A DNA stretch of 64,000 bases from Rhizobiales bacterium 62-47 (GCA_001899255.1 MKVX01000018.1:62001-126000), one strand, 5' to 3'; numbered from the stretch's first letter, positions 54,041 through 63,162 are shown. The notes: generated by a model not told the origin, from the sequence alone. Translations and numbers: made by a program.

Positions 54041-54916
54041 ATGGACGAGAAAAACTTTCTGGCGCAGCAATTCGAGGCCCAGCGGGGCCGGCTGCGTGGC
54101 GTCGCCTACCGCATGCTGGGTTCGCTGAGCGAGGCCGACGATGCGGTGCAGGAGGCATGGCTGCGGCTGGGCCGCAACGATGCCGCCGCCATCGATAATC
54201 TCGGCGGCTGGCTGACCACGGTGGTGGCGCGCATCTGTCTCGACATGCTGCGCTCACGCAAGGCGCGGCGCGAGGATGGACTCGACAGCGCCGGCCCCGA
54301 GCCGGTGGCCAACGACAACATCGAGGCGGTGCTCGAACAGGAGGCGCAACTCGCCGAGTCGGTCGGCCTCGCGCTGCTGGTGGTGTTGCAGACGCTGGCG
54401 CCGGCCGAGCGCATCGCCTTCGTGTTGCATGACATGTTCGATCTGCCGTTCGACGATATCGCGCCGATTGTCGGCCGTTCGCCGACGGCGGCCCGACAAC
54501 TGGCCAGCCGCGCGCGGCGGCGGGTGCAGGGCAAGGCTGTGCGGCCCGATGCCGACATCGCCGGCCAGCGGGGTGTCGTTGACGCTTTTCTTGCTGCGGC
54601 GCGTGGCGGCGATATGGAGGGTCTGCTTGCGGCGCTCGACCCGGATGTCGTGGTGCGCGCCGACGCGGTGGCGAGACAGGCGGGCGCGAAGGAGGAAGTC
54701 CACGGTGCGCAGCGCGTGGCGCAGTTCTATCTCGGCAAGGCGCAGCAAGCGCGTCCGGCGCTGGTCGATGGTCGCGTTGGCATCGTCGTGGCGCCGCGCG
54801 GGCGGTTGGCGCTGGTGCTGAAGCTGAGCTTCGCGAACGAGCGCATTACGGGCATCGACCTCATCGCCGATCCCGCACAGCTGCAGCGGTTCGACCTTGC
54901 GACGCTCGAGAGCTGA
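54041..54916 (+). CDS. ECF41/SigJ-type RNA polymerase sigma factor with C-terminal SnoaL-like domain
   Basis: A 291-residue sigma-70 family protein. Sigma region 2 is FEAQRGRLRGVAYRMLGSLSEADDAVQEAWLRL, region 4 is LQTLAPAERIAFVLHDMFDLPFDDIAPIVGRSPTAARQLASRARRRV, and a ~115-residue SnoaL/NTF2-like domain ends RITGIDLIADPAQLQRF. In ECF41 sigma factors that extension replaces an anti-sigma factor. The usual linker motif (WLPEP) is not evident here. ATG 54041 follows AGGA. The divergent AhpD-like gene and the promoter at 53978 support the group assignment. Confidence 0.87.
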   Translation: MDEKNFLAQQFEAQRGRLRGVAYRMLGSLSEADDAVQEAWLRLGRNDAAAIDNLGGWLTTVVARICLDMLRSRKARREDGLDSAGPEPVANDNIEAVLEQEAQLAESVGLALLVVLQTLAPAERIAFVLHDMFDLPFDDIAPIVGRSPTAARQLASRARRRVQGKAVRPDADIAGQRGVVDAFLAAARGGDMEGLLAALDPDVVVRADAVARQAGAKEEVHGAQRVAQFYLGKAQQARPALVDGRVGIVVAPRGRLALVLKLSFANERITGIDLIADPAQLQRFDLATLES

Positions 54917-55128
54917 ACACGGGATCCGGTGGCACGATGACGGTCGCCGGGGCGAGGCAGGATATGTCGTCCTCGATCAGTCGGGTACGACACAGGCACT
55001 CACGCGTCACCAGCGTCGTGCAAACACTGTCCTTGTCAACGCCGGCTTTGTGTCGCTAACTTTGCGATGGCGTATCGCATAACCATGACGGGTGTCGCGC
55101 GCGCAATGCGGAGAGACCAATCGCAACG

Positions 55129-55650
55129 ATGAGTAACGATCCGTCGATGGAAGACCTGCAGGTCCAAGAGCTAGCTTCGTCGGGGCAGCGGATCGATCTC
55201 GACCGCTACGTGCCTGCCTTCATCACCTTCATCGCCAATGAGCTGGCACGCAGCTCCACCGCAGTCTATCAGAAGCGGTTTGGGGTGAACGTCACCGAGT
55301 GGCGCATCCTGTCGCTGTTGGTGATCGAGCCGGGCATCTCCGCCTCGCGCATCTGTTTCATTATCGGCATCGATAAAGGTCCGGTCAGCCGGACGCTGAA
55401 CGCCATGCAGGCGCGCGGTCTCATCACGATCGGGGCAGACAGCAGCGATGGCCGGACGCATTCGATTGCACTGACGCCGCAAGGGCGCGCCCTCCATGAC
55501 GAGATCGTCGTTGTCGCTTTGGAGCGTGAGCGGCGCTTGCTCAACTGCCTGCGCGAAGACGAGCAGGAGGTGCTGATCGGCCTGCTGCGGCGCCTCCATA
55601 GCCATATCGAAACCGCTTTCGATGTACCGGGTGAGTCGTCCGTCGACTGA
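55129..55650 (+). CDS. MarR family transcriptional regulator
   Basis: A 173-residue winged-helix protein: VTEWRILSLLVIEPGISASRICFIIGIDKGPVSRTLNAMQARGLI is the recognition helix region and DSSDGRTHSIALTPQGRALHDEI the wing plus dimer helix. No adjacent efflux or catabolic gene marks its target. A 212-base gap lies upstream. It ends about 180 bases before the HTH-methyltransferase gene. Confidence 0.85.
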   Translation: MSNDPSMEDLQVQELASSGQRIDLDRYVPAFITFIANELARSSTAVYQKRFGVNVTEWRILSLLVIEPGISASRICFIIGIDKGPVSRTLNAMQARGLITIGADSSDGRTHSIALTPQGRALHDEIVVVALERERRLLNCLREDEQEVLIGLLRRLHSHIETAFDVPGESSVD

Positions 55651-55782
55651 CGGCGCATTCGCTAGCTTCTGCAACGAATGGACCTGGCGGGTAAGTGCCC
55701 GGCTGATTGTGGCCGGCCCGGCCCGCACGGGATCGCATATTTTCTTTGTGGGAAGTTCGTGGTAGACGAATCCCTTCGATAG

Positions 55783-55807
55783 ATTTCTGCCCACAATTTC
55801 TGCCCAC
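55783..55807 (+). promoter_or_regulatory. tandem 12-bp direct repeat upstream of the HTH-methyltransferase gene
   Basis: ATTTCTGCCCAC occurs at 55783-55794 and 55796-55807, one base apart, about 25 bases before the ATG at 55832. GTGGGAA near 55749 may be a reverse partial copy. It could be an operator for the HTH protein it precedes or part of the leader; there is no known motif to compare it with. Confidence 0.4.
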
Positions 55808-55831
55808 TGAGGCACAGCCCACTGCCTGCCG

Positions 55832-57187
55832 ATGAAACACGAGCAACTGCTTGGCCAGATCACCGACTTCTGCCGACAGGCGGAGATGGCGGAGTCCACC
55901 TTTGGACGCCGCGCGGTGAACGACGGCAAGCTGGTGGCCCGGCTGCGCGAGGGCAAGCGCATCACCATCGAGACGCTGGACCGTATCCAGCTCTATATCG
56001 CCACCAACACCCCGGGCGGCGTGGTGCCGCCGCGCGAACTGGACGCTCCGATCGAGCGGCGCGATCCGCGCGCTAATTTCCGTTTCTTCGAAAACCGCCA
56101 GAAATACCTGCTTTTCGTGCACACCTGCAGCGAGAAGCGGGTAATCGCCGATCGCGTGGCGCTGGAGCTGGCCAGCATTCACCCGCGCCCGCCGGCATTG
56201 CGGCTGTTCGATGCCGGCATGGGCGATGGCACGGTGCTGGCGCGCGTGTTGCGGGCGATGCACGGCCGCTTTCCGCATTTGCCGTTCTACGTCGCGGGCA
56301 AGGAGCTGAGCCTTGAGGACGTCAAACTGACGCTCGACAAGCTGCCAGACCGGATGTTCGAGCACCCGGCGACGGTGTTCGTCGTCACCAACATGCATTA
56401 CGCCGAAGCGCCATGGCTGGCGCCGCGCGCGGCTGCGGCGGCCGCCGGCATGGTCTGGCGCGAGGTGGTGTTGCGCGGCAATTCCGCCGGCGAGTTCGAG
56501 GCGCAGATTGCCGAGCTGCAGCCGTTCCTGCAGGAGAACTGGCGCGCCAGCGTCAGCGAGCGCTCCGGCATGCCGATCTACGAGCGGCCGGTGGTGCTGG
56601 TGTTCTACCGCGAGGACCACCAGTTCCTGCTCGACGCGGTGATTCCCCGCGCCGGGCGCGCCGAGGCCAATTTCGATCTGGTCATCGCCTCGCAGCCTTA
56701 CCGCGCCAAGTCATCCGAGGCGTTCCGGGCCAAGCGGATCATCGCACCGCTGGCGCGGGCTTTGCGACCGGGAGGGCGTTTGATAGGAATACATTCTCAT
56801 GGAAACGATCCGGGAATGGAAATTATCCAGTCGGTCTGGCCCGGAGAAAATCCTTTCGCGGTCAATCGCCACGAACTGTTGCGCGCCGTTAAATATGAGC
56901 TGGGATCGGCGGCGCGCGACCTTAATTTTAATGCCTATTCTGATAGCCGTTCGATCTTTCGATATGATATGGAAGCGCTGCCGCACGAGGTCACCGGACC
57001 CATCGGAACCTCGACGGCATTTGCAGCCTGGAACGCGGCGGTTTATGTCGCTCAGGTCGAGGACGACCGTTTGACGGAAATAACCCAGAGCGGGCGCTAT
57101 CTCGATGCGACCAGAGACGTTTTGCGCAAGCACAACGGCCTGTGGTTTTACGATGAGTCCTACGTCATCTCGCGCCGTCGCGACTGA
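55832..57187 (+). CDS. HTH-like domain fused to a SAM-methyltransferase-like domain
   Basis: A 451-residue protein. Residues 1-52 form a small helical domain (FCRQAEMAESTFGRRAVNDGKLVARLREGKRIT, a conserved alphaproteobacterial pattern that looks like a DNA-binding or degenerate HTH). Residues ~95-420 are methyltransferase-like: LRLFDAGMGDGTVLARVL (motif I) near 127, FDLVIASQPYRAK near 275 and RALRPGGRLIGIHSHGN near 309. The order before metK and ahcY suggests a link to SAM supply, such as a SAM-sensing regulator or a specialised methyltransferase. Function is not known to me. ATG 55832 follows a short tandem repeat. Confidence 0.72.
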   Translation: MKHEQLLGQITDFCRQAEMAESTFGRRAVNDGKLVARLREGKRITIETLDRIQLYIATNTPGGVVPPRELDAPIERRDPRANFRFFENRQKYLLFVHTCSEKRVIADRVALELASIHPRPPALRLFDAGMGDGTVLARVLRAMHGRFPHLPFYVAGKELSLEDVKLTLDKLPDRMFEHPATVFVVTNMHYAEAPWLAPRAAAAAAGMVWREVVLRGNSAGEFEAQIAELQPFLQENWRASVSERSGMPIYERPVVLVFYREDHQFLLDAVIPRAGRAEANFDLVIASQPYRAKSSEAFRAKRIIAPLARALRPGGRLIGIHSHGNDPGMEIIQSVWPGENPFAVNRHELLRAVKYELGSAARDLNFNAYSDSRSIFRYDMEALPHEVTGPIGTSTAFAAWNAAVYVAQVEDDRLTEITQSGRYLDATRDVLRKHNGLWFYDESYVISRRRD

Positions 57188-57247
57188 CACTTCAGGAAAA
57201 CACACGAAAGGGCCGCCGCGAATGGCGGATGACAAGAGGTTGGTTTG

Positions 57248-58444
57248 ATGCGCGCGTCTTATCTGTTCACCAGTGAATCAGTTTCCGAAGGTCATCCCGA
57301 CAAGGTTTGCGACCGGATTTCCGACGAAATCGTCGACCTGTTTTTCCGCGAGGGACCGAAGGCGGGCATCGACCCGTGGGCGATCCGTGCGGCGTGCGAA
57401 ACGCTGACCACGACCAATAAGGTGGTGGTCGCCGGTGAAACGCGCGGCCCGGCGAGCGTCACCAACGATCACATCGAGCAGGTGATCCGCAACGCCATCA
57501 AGGATATCGGCTACGAGCAGGAAGGCTTCCACTGGAAGACCGCCGATATCGAAATCCTGCTGCATCCGCAATCCGCGGACATCGCGCAGGGCGTCGATGC
57601 GCTGCAGCCCGGCACCAACAAGGAAGAGGGCGCCGGCGACCAGGGCATCATGTTCGGCTACGCCACCAACGAGACGCCGGAGCTGATGCCGGCCCCGCTG
57701 CACTACGCGCACAAGATCCTGCGGCTGATCTCGGAAGCCCGCCACTCCGGCAAGGAGAAGGTGCTAGGCCCCGACTCCAAGAGTCAGGTCACCGTGCAGT
57801 ACGAGAACGGCAAACCCGTCGGCGTGCGCGAGATCGTGGTGTCGCACCAGCATCTCGTCGAGGACATGACCTCGAACCAGGTGCGCGAGCGCGTCGAGCC
57901 TTACGTCCGCGCGGCGTTGCCGGAAGGCTGGATCAACGGCAAGACGATCTGGCACATCAACCCGACCGGCAAGTTCTTCATCGGCGGACCGGACGGCGAT
58001 TGCGGCCTGACCGGCCGTAAGATCATCGTCGATACCTACGGCGGTGCGGCGCCGCACGGCGGCGGCGCATTCTCCGGCAAGGACCCGACCAAGGTGGACC
58101 GCTCGGCGGCTTATGCCTCGCGCTATCTCGCCAAGAACATCGTTGCCGCCGGCTTGGCCGATCGCTGCACCCTGCAGCTCGCTTACGCCATCGGCGTGGC
58201 GCGCCCGCTGTCGATCTACATCGACACCCACGGCACCGGTAAGGTCAGCGAAGACAAGCTGGAGAAGGCGGTGGCGGAGTCGATGGACCTGACGCCGCGC
58301 GGCATCCGCAAGCATCTCGACCTCAACAAACCGATCTACGCACGCACCTCTGCTTACGGTCACTTCGGCCGTACCCCGGATGCCGATGGCGGCTTCTCGT
58401 GGGAAAAGACCGACCTCGCCGACAAGCTGAAGAAGGCGGTGTAG
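57248..58444 (+). CDS. metK: S-adenosylmethionine synthetase
   Basis: A 398-residue MAT enzyme: [21 protein letters not shown] at the N-terminus, the [12 protein letters not shown] signature near residue 133 and the P-loop-like [25 protein letters not shown] near 260. ATG 57248 is used with AGAGG upstream; the TTG at 57245 is also in frame. It lies 60 bases after the HTH-methyltransferase and before ahcY, so the synthesis and recycling halves of the methyl cycle are adjacent. Confidence 0.97.
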   Translation: MRASYLFTSESVSEGHPDKVCDRISDEIVDLFFREGPKAGIDPWAIRAACETLTTTNKVVVAGETRGPASVTNDHIEQVIRNAIKDIGYEQEGFHWKTADIEILLHPQSADIAQGVDALQPGTNKEEGAGDQGIMFGYATNETPELMPAPLHYAHKILRLISEARHSGKEKVLGPDSKSQVTVQYENGKPVGVREIVVSHQHLVEDMTSNQVRERVEPYVRAALPEGWINGKTIWHINPTGKFFIGGPDGDCGLTGRKIIVDTYGGAAPHGGGAFSGKDPTKVDRSAAYASRYLAKNIVAAGLADRCTLQLAYAIGVARPLSIYIDTHGTGKVSEDKLEKAVAESMDLTPRGIRKHLDLNKPIYARTSAYGHFGRTPDADGGFSWEKTDLADKLKKAV

Positions 58445-58453
58445 TTCTTTCTT

Positions 58454-58584
58454 CCCTCTCCCCTTGTGGGAGAGGGGGCCCGAGCAAAGCGAGGGCGGGT
58501 GAGGGGTGTCACCACTCAAAGAATCCCCTCACCTAACCGAATTGGTTGAAGCGTCGTGAAGCCCTCTCCCACGAGGGGAGAGGG
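58454..58584. repeat. nested inverted repeat between metK and ahcY
   Basis: Outer arms CCCTCTCCCC (58454-58463) and GGGGAGAGGG (58575-58584), inner GGTGAGGGG (58498-58506) and CCCCTCACC (58525-58533), plus a local CCCTCTCCCC/GGGAGAGGG hairpin at 58454-58477. Read through, it gives a long structured leader for ahcY. It resembles repeats common in these genomes rather than a known SAH or SAM riboswitch. Confidence 0.75.
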
Positions 58585-58633
58585 CACAAAGACTGACGTT
58601 TCGAACGCAACTCCGATCCAAGGATTCGATGCA

Positions 58634-60070
58634 ATGACCACCGCCACCGCGAAAGCGCCCGCAGGATTTACCGATTACATCGTCGCCGACATCGGTCTCG
58701 CCGATTTCGGCCGCAAGGAACTCTCGCTGGCCGAAACCGAGATGCCCGGCCTGATGGCGACCCGCGAGGAATACGGTCCGAAGCAGCCGCTCAAGGGCGC
58801 GCGCATTGCCGGCTCTCTGCACATGACGATCCAGACCGGCGTGCTGATCGAAACCCTGAAGGCGCTTGGCGCCGACATCCGCTGGGTGTCGTGCAACATC
58901 TATTCGACGCAGGATCACGCCGCGGCGGCGATCGCGGCTGCGGGCATTCCGGTGTTCGCGGTGAAGGGCGAGTCGCTGAAGGATTACTGGGACTACACCG
59001 CCAAGCTGTTCGACTGGCACGGCGGCGGCCATCCGAACATGATCCTCGATGACGGCGGCGACGCCACCATGTACGTCCACCTCGGCCTGCGCGCGGAGAA
59101 GGGCGACACCGCGTTTCTCGACAAGCCGGGCTCCGAGGAGGAGGAAGTGTTCTTCGCGCTGCTCAAGAAGCAGCTCAAGGAAAAGCCCAAGGGCTACTTC
59201 CAGGCGATCGCCGACAGCATCAAGGGCGTTTCGGAAGAGACCACTACCGGCGTGCATCGCCTGTACGAAATGCAGAAGGCCGGCACGCTGCTGTGGCCGG
59301 CGATCAACGTCAACGACAGCGTCACCAAGTCGAAGTTCGACAACCTCTATGGCTGCCGTGAATCGCTGGTCGACGGCATCCGCCGCGGCACCGACGTGAT
59401 GATGTCGGGCAAGGTGGCGATGGTCGCGGGCTTCGGCGACGTCGGCAAGGGTTCGGCGGCGTCGCTGCGCCAGGCCGGCTGCCGCGTCATGGTGTCCGAG
59501 ATCGATCCGATCTGCGCGCTGCAGGCGGCGATGGAAGGCTATCAGGTCGTGACGATGGAAGACGCCGCGCCGCAGGCGGATATCTTCGTCACCGCGACCG
59601 GCAACAAGGACATCATCACCATCGAGCACATGCGTGCGATGAAGGATCGCGCCATCGTCTGCAACATCGGCCACTTCGACAACGAGATCCAGATCGCCTC
59701 GCTGAAGAACCTGAAGTGGAACAACATCAAGCCGCAGGTCGACGAGATTGAATTCCCCGACGGTCACCGCATCATCATGCTGTCGGAAGGCCGACTGGTG
59801 AATCTCGGCAACGCCATGGGCCATCCGTCGTTCGTGATGTCGGCGTCGTTCACCAACCAGACGCTGGCGCAGATCGAACTGTTCGCCAACAACAAGGACG
59901 GCAAGTACAAGAAGGAAGTCTATGTGCTGCCGAAGTCGCTCGACGAGAAGGTCGCGCGGCTGCATCTCGCCAAGATCGGCGTCAAGCTCACCGAGCTGCG
60001 CAAGGATCAGGCGGACTATATCGGCGTCAAGCAGGAAGGCCCCTATAAGGCCGACCACTATCGCTATTGA
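58634..60070 (+). CDS. ahcY: S-adenosylhomocysteinase
   Basis: A 478-residue SAH hydrolase: [30 protein letters not shown] opening, [16 protein letters not shown] near residue 84, [28 protein letters not shown], the NAD loop [18 protein letters not shown] near 266 and the C-terminal KADHYRY. It includes the ~40-residue insertion typical of the bacterial long form. ATG 58634 is used since conservation starts there. An intrinsic terminator follows. Confidence 0.97.
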   Translation: MTTATAKAPAGFTDYIVADIGLADFGRKELSLAETEMPGLMATREEYGPKQPLKGARIAGSLHMTIQTGVLIETLKALGADIRWVSCNIYSTQDHAAAAIAAAGIPVFAVKGESLKDYWDYTAKLFDWHGGGHPNMILDDGGDATMYVHLGLRAEKGDTAFLDKPGSEEEEVFFALLKKQLKEKPKGYFQAIADSIKGVSEETTTGVHRLYEMQKAGTLLWPAINVNDSVTKSKFDNLYGCRESLVDGIRRGTDVMMSGKVAMVAGFGDVGKGSAASLRQAGCRVMVSEIDPICALQAAMEGYQVVTMEDAAPQADIFVTATGNKDIITIEHMRAMKDRAIVCNIGHFDNEIQIASLKNLKWNNIKPQVDEIEFPDGHRIIMLSEGRLVNLGNAMGHPSFVMSASFTNQTLAQIELFANNKDGKYKKEVYVLPKSLDEKVARLHLAKIGVKLTELRKDQADYIGVKQEGPYKADHYRY

Positions 60071-60148
60071 GGTCGGGACCTCATCCTGCGGTGCATCGCG
60101 CGGTCTGCGCGGCGCCTCGCGGGAAGGCAACTCCCAGTCACGATACGC

Positions 60149-60177
60149 AAAAGCCCCGGAGCGATCCGGGGCTTTTT
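60149..60177. terminator. rho-independent terminator after ahcY
   Basis: AAAAGCCCCGGA (60149-60160), tetraloop GCGA, TCCGGGGCTTTTT (60165-60177). A perfect 12-bp stem with A and T flanks, so it can work for ahcY and for the convergent small gene. Confidence 0.92.
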
Positions 60178-60249
60178 CGTTTGCAACGAGTCTGGTTCGG
60201 TCCGCGCCCGCCAGCCGTCGCCGGGCAGCGCGAATATTCAGGTGCAGCG

Positions 60250-60537
60250 TCAGGTCATCCTGCCGCTGTCTTTCTCCGACCGCATCCATTGGGAAAGCGT
60301 GGCGGCGGGCTTGGCTACTGTCTTCTTGGCTTTTGCCTTGGCTTTGGCTTTGACCGGCTGCGGTTCCGCCGCCTGTTGAGCTTCCTTGGCCAGTCGCAAT
60401 GCGCGCAGCCGTTCCATGTTCTTGCGAACGGCGACATCGTTCGCTTCATAGTCGGCGCGGGCCTTGGCGCCCTCGATCGAAGCCACACGCATACGTTCGG
60501 ATCGCGCCAGTTGAGATGGGCTCGGCTGTTTTTTCAT
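60250..60537 (-). CDS. small hypothetical protein with Lys/Ala-rich tail
   Basis: About 95 residues from ATG 60537 (MKKQPSPSQLARSERMRV). The N-terminal half is a charged helix (DYEANDVAVRKNMERLRALRLAKEAQQ), then a KAKAKAKAK-type low-complexity tail like histone H1-like or DNA-bridging tails. Possible starts are ATG 60546 and 60615 as well. Function unknown; DNA or RNA binding is a guess from charge. Confidence 0.6.
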   Translation of the reverse strand: MKKQPSPSQLARSERMRVASIEGAKARADYEANDVAVRKNMERLRALRLAKEAQQAAEPQPVKAKAKAKAKKTVAKPAATLSQWMRSEKDSGRMT

Positions 60538-60772
60538 GGAATCCATATATGTCGTTCCCGGCAAAAAACCAGCCCAGCGGTTCGATGGCAGCGGGCCCAT
60601 TGCTATTTCCTGCAATGATGTTATATGCAGTGCATTCGATTGCTGGCATTGATTTTGTTAAAGCGCCGCCAGGCTCCTTTCCAAAGACATCGCTGAGATT
60701 GGATGTTTCGCGCAATGATGCGCGAACGCGAACGCGCATGCGTACGCTCTTGGAACTTTAAGGAACAAACCA

Positions 60773-60982
60773 ATGACGACAGGCACAGTGAAGTGGTTCA
60801 ACGGCCAAAAGGGCTTCGGCTTTATCCAGCCGAACGACGGCAGCAGCGATGTGTTCGTTCACATCAGTGCTGTTGAGCGCGCGGGCATGAGCGGCCTTGC
60901 CGAAGGCCAGAAGGTCAACTTCGAACTGAAAACCGACAAGATGCGCGGCAAGGTCAGCGCCGAGAATCTGTCGCTGGCGTAA
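60773..60982 (+). CDS. cold-shock domain protein (CspA family)
   Basis: A 69-residue CSD protein: [32 protein letters not shown] holds RNP1 (KGFGFI) and RNP2 (VFVHI). It binds single-stranded RNA/DNA as a chaperone. The ribosome site AAGGAACAA precedes ATG 60773. The transcript probably continues into the structured region and terminator downstream. Confidence 0.95.
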   Translation: MTTGTVKWFNGQKGFGFIQPNDGSSDVFVHISAVERAGMSGLAEGQKVNFELKTDKMRGKVSAENLSLA

Positions 60983-61009
60983 GCCGCCAACAAATCCAGG
61001 CTATTACCG

Positions 61010-61138
61010 CGGATGTACCGGGATAGCTTATTCGCTCTCGCGCGCTGGTATGCGCGCTTCACGGATGTACTGAAGCGTTTGAGGAACGCGAGAGCGGATT
61101 GAGGAATCGGCCCGGCAGCAATGCCGGGCCTTTTTGTT
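61010..61138 (+). ncRNA. candidate structured RNA or 3'UTR-derived sRNA after the cold-shock gene
   Basis: Downstream of the cold-shock gene the strand can fold as a three-way junction: P1 CGCTCTCG/CGAGAGCG (61033-61040 with 61089-61096), P2 CGCGC/GCGCG (61041-61045 with 61052-61056) and P3 CTTCA/TGAAG (61057-61061 with 61071-61075). A rho-independent terminator follows. The P3 loop is CGGATGTAC, and the same nine bases occur at 61010-61018. All arms are compatible with each other. No coding frame explains the stretch. Whether it is a stand-alone sRNA or a 3'UTR is unknown. Confidence 0.5.
61109..61135 (+). terminator. rho-independent terminator after the cold-shock gene region
   Basis: GGCCCGGCA (61109-61117), loop GCAA, TGCCGGGCC (61122-61130), then TTTTT. 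A strong stem with a U-run on the plus strand, about 125 bases after the cold-shock stop codon. Confidence 0.9.
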
Positions 61139-61162
61139 GTGCCGTAATTGCCTGCGGCGCGA

Positions 61163-62224
61163 TCAGGAGAGCGGTGTTGCGTCGTGCACCAGCGGCGGTG
61201 CGGCATGGACCAGGCCGGTCTGCACCAGCGGCGTCAGCACTTCGAGCTGCACCATGGGGCAGCGGATCAAGCGGCCGTCGCCCGCGAAATCGAACGTCAC
61301 GTCGTCGCTGATGTTGCCGCCGTCGTCGAAGCCGTAGGCGAAGTTGAGCATCATCTGCACCATGATGACGGCGCCCGCCGGCACCGGAATCAGATTGAAG
61401 CTGAGCGGCACCGCTTCATTGGCGAACATCTTGCTGGCATAGGCCGGGTCGCCGAAGATATGGCCGCCGTGCGCGTGCAGGTGCAACACCTCCTTGAACG
61501 CATCGGTACCCATGCCCTGAATATAGGTCTGGTCGAGGCTGTGTCCGGTCGCCGGATCGTTGCCCCAGCCGCTCCAGCGCATCGGGCTGAGCGAGGCCCT
61601 GATCCACGCATCGGTGGTGTCGCCGGAGAAGATGCCGGGAGCGGCGGCGATGCCGCACGCGCCGTTGAAAATGAACTGCGAGCTGACGTTGATGACGGTG
61701 GTGTAGTCGCTCGGGTTCTGCCAGATGAAATAGAAGTTGAACCAGGTGTTGTCCGAGCCGGAATTGGTCCCGACCTTGTACTGGATCGAGCTGTTGAACG
61801 GCTCGACGTGATTGTCGATGAAGTTGCTAATCTCGAACTTCGGTTGCTGCAGGATCAGCACCGGCCGGTCGAGCGTCACGAAGCTCGATGTGAAGGGCAG
61901 GGCCAGCAGCGCCTGCGCCTGCCGCATGCGGGCGACGCCTTCCTGATATGCCGCTTCCGCCGCGGCCAAATGTTTCGCCCGCTCGCTGCGCTGTCGGTCG
62001 AACAGCGCGCGATGTTCGCTGGCATCCTGCGCCAGCATCTTGTTCAGTTTCTCGATGTCGAGCCCGGCCTTCGCCAACACGGGCTGCAGCAATTTGCCGG
62101 CGGCGCGGCGCGTCTTCGCCGCCTGCCGGTGTTGCAGCTGTTCGGCGTGTCCCGCATCGAACAGGGCGGGAGGCTTGATCGACGCAATAGTTGTCCTGAA
62201 ATGATCTTCGTCGAACCGTGTCAT
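61163..62224 (-). CDS. uncharacterised 353-residue protein
   Basis: Not a family I recognise. The start at ATG 62224 has GGAGAGATCGC upstream. Residues ~25-115 are charged and helical (RQAAKTRRAAGKLL, FDRQRSERAKHLAAAEAAYQEGVARM), probably coiled coil. Residues ~130-340 are rich in F, N, Y, W and G with beta character (TWFNFYFIWQNPSDYTTVINVSSQFIFNG). No signal peptide or membrane segment. The HLHAHGGHIFG segment could bind metal. It lies between the terminator and an HWE kinase on the same strand. It might be a structural or surface-associated protein; that is only a guess. Confidence 0.6.
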   Translation of the reverse strand: MTRFDEDHFRTTIASIKPPALFDAGHAEQLQHRQAAKTRRAAGKLLQPVLAKAGLDIEKLNKMLAQDASEHRALFDRQRSERAKHLAAAEAAYQEGVARMRQAQALLALPFTSSFVTLDRPVLILQQPKFEISNFIDNHVEPFNSSIQYKVGTNSGSDNTWFNFYFIWQNPSDYTTVINVSSQFIFNGACGIAAAPGIFSGDTTDAWIRASLSPMRWSGWGNDPATGHSLDQTYIQGMGTDAFKEVLHLHAHGGHIFGDPAYASKMFANEAVPLSFNLIPVPAGAVIMVQMMLNFAYGFDDGGNISDDVTFDFAGDGRLIRCPMVQLEVLTPLVQTGLVHAAPPLVHDATPLS

Positions 62225-62460
62225 GCGATCTCTCCATTTTTCCGTAAATCGCAACAGTGCGCATCGCCTGTTGCGCTTTGACACGCCGTTCGCGGAGAGG
62301 GTTCAAGGCGCGGCGTGCTTCATCTGCGAAGCCGCCGGAATCGGCCGCCGGTGCAACAACAAGGCCTATATTTGGTTTGCGCAGTCGTTCGCCTTTGCAT
62401 CGAACTGCAGTGAATTGCGCGACGACTCGCGGGCTGTGGATCACGCGAGTCCGTGCCGCC

Positions 62461-63162
62461 TCAGGCGAGGCGCATCGTCGGTTCCTGCATCGAGTTCACC
62501 GGGACGTCGATATTGCAGACCAGTCCCGACGGCAGGAACTGCAAACGAGGGGTGCCGGCGAGCTGGCCGGGCAGGGCCTGATTGATGAAGCGGGTTCCGA
62601 AACTGCGCTGCATCGGCTCCGCGACGGCAGGTCCGCCGCTTTCGATCCATTGCAGCTTGAACCGTTCGGTGGTTTCGTCGACCGACCAGGTGATGGAGAT
62701 GCGGCCGTTCGGCGTCGACAGGGCGCCATGCTTCAGAGCGTTGGTGCAGAGTTCATGAAGCACCATGGACAACTCGACCGTCGGTCCCGACGAAATCGCG
62801 AGATTGTCTCCGCTGATGCTGAATTGCTTCAGCCCTTCGGTCTGAAACGCGAGAATGGCATTCTCGATCAGCGTCCGGCAGCCCGCACCTGTCCAGCCTT
62901 CGCGGATGAGCAAATCATGCGAGATGCCGAGCGCGTGGAAGCGGCTGGCAATGGTGGCGGCGGCGTCCTCGAGGCTGTTCGCCTCGCGCATGCTGTGTGA
63001 GGTGATAGCCGAGGCGATCGCCAGGACGTTCTTGACCCGATGGTGGAGCTCGCCGATCAGCGCGGTCTGGAGCTTGGCCGCAACCGAATGGGCGCGCGCT
63101 TCAACGCCGGCCTGAATGAGCATCTGCCGCAGTTGGTCGTTCTCTTCCTCAATATCACGCAA
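62461..63162 (-). CDS. HWE/HisKA_2-type histidine kinase without sensor domain
   Basis: A 233-residue kinase. The phospho-acceptor block is IGELHHRVKN near residues 37-45; the ATPase N-box is VLHELCTNALKHGAL near 136, followed by LQWIESGGP. Only a short coiled-coil (EEENDQLRQMLIQAGVEARAH) lies before the H-box, with no PAS or GAF sensor. The only in-frame start is TTG 63162. An overlapping 20-codon frame in the other register (ATG 63217 to TGA 63155) reads MSAVTEGDVDQQKQALHLFA and could be a leader or the real N-terminus after a frameshift. Such kinases often signal to general-stress PhyR or a single-domain regulator. Confidence 0.8.
   Translation of the reverse strand: MRDIEEENDQLRQMLIQAGVEARAHSVAAKLQTALIGELHHRVKNVLAIASAITSHSMREANSLEDAAATIASRFHALGISHDLLIREGWTGAGCRTLIENAILAFQTEGLKQFSISGDNLAISSGPTVELSMVLHELCTNALKHGALSTPNGRISITWSVDETTERFKLQWIESGGPAVAEPMQRSFGTRFINQALPGQLAGTPRLQFLPSGLVCNIDVPVNSMQEPTMRLA

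Noticed and set aside
55651-57247. SAM-type riboswitch in front of the HTH-methyltransferase or metK
   Set aside because: I looked for SAM-II and SAM/SAH-like cores and found none; the metK gap is only 60 bases.
58445-58633. SAH riboswitch in front of ahcY
   Set aside because: The arms are GC-rich repeat-type hairpins and the conserved SAH-aptamer core is not recognisable.
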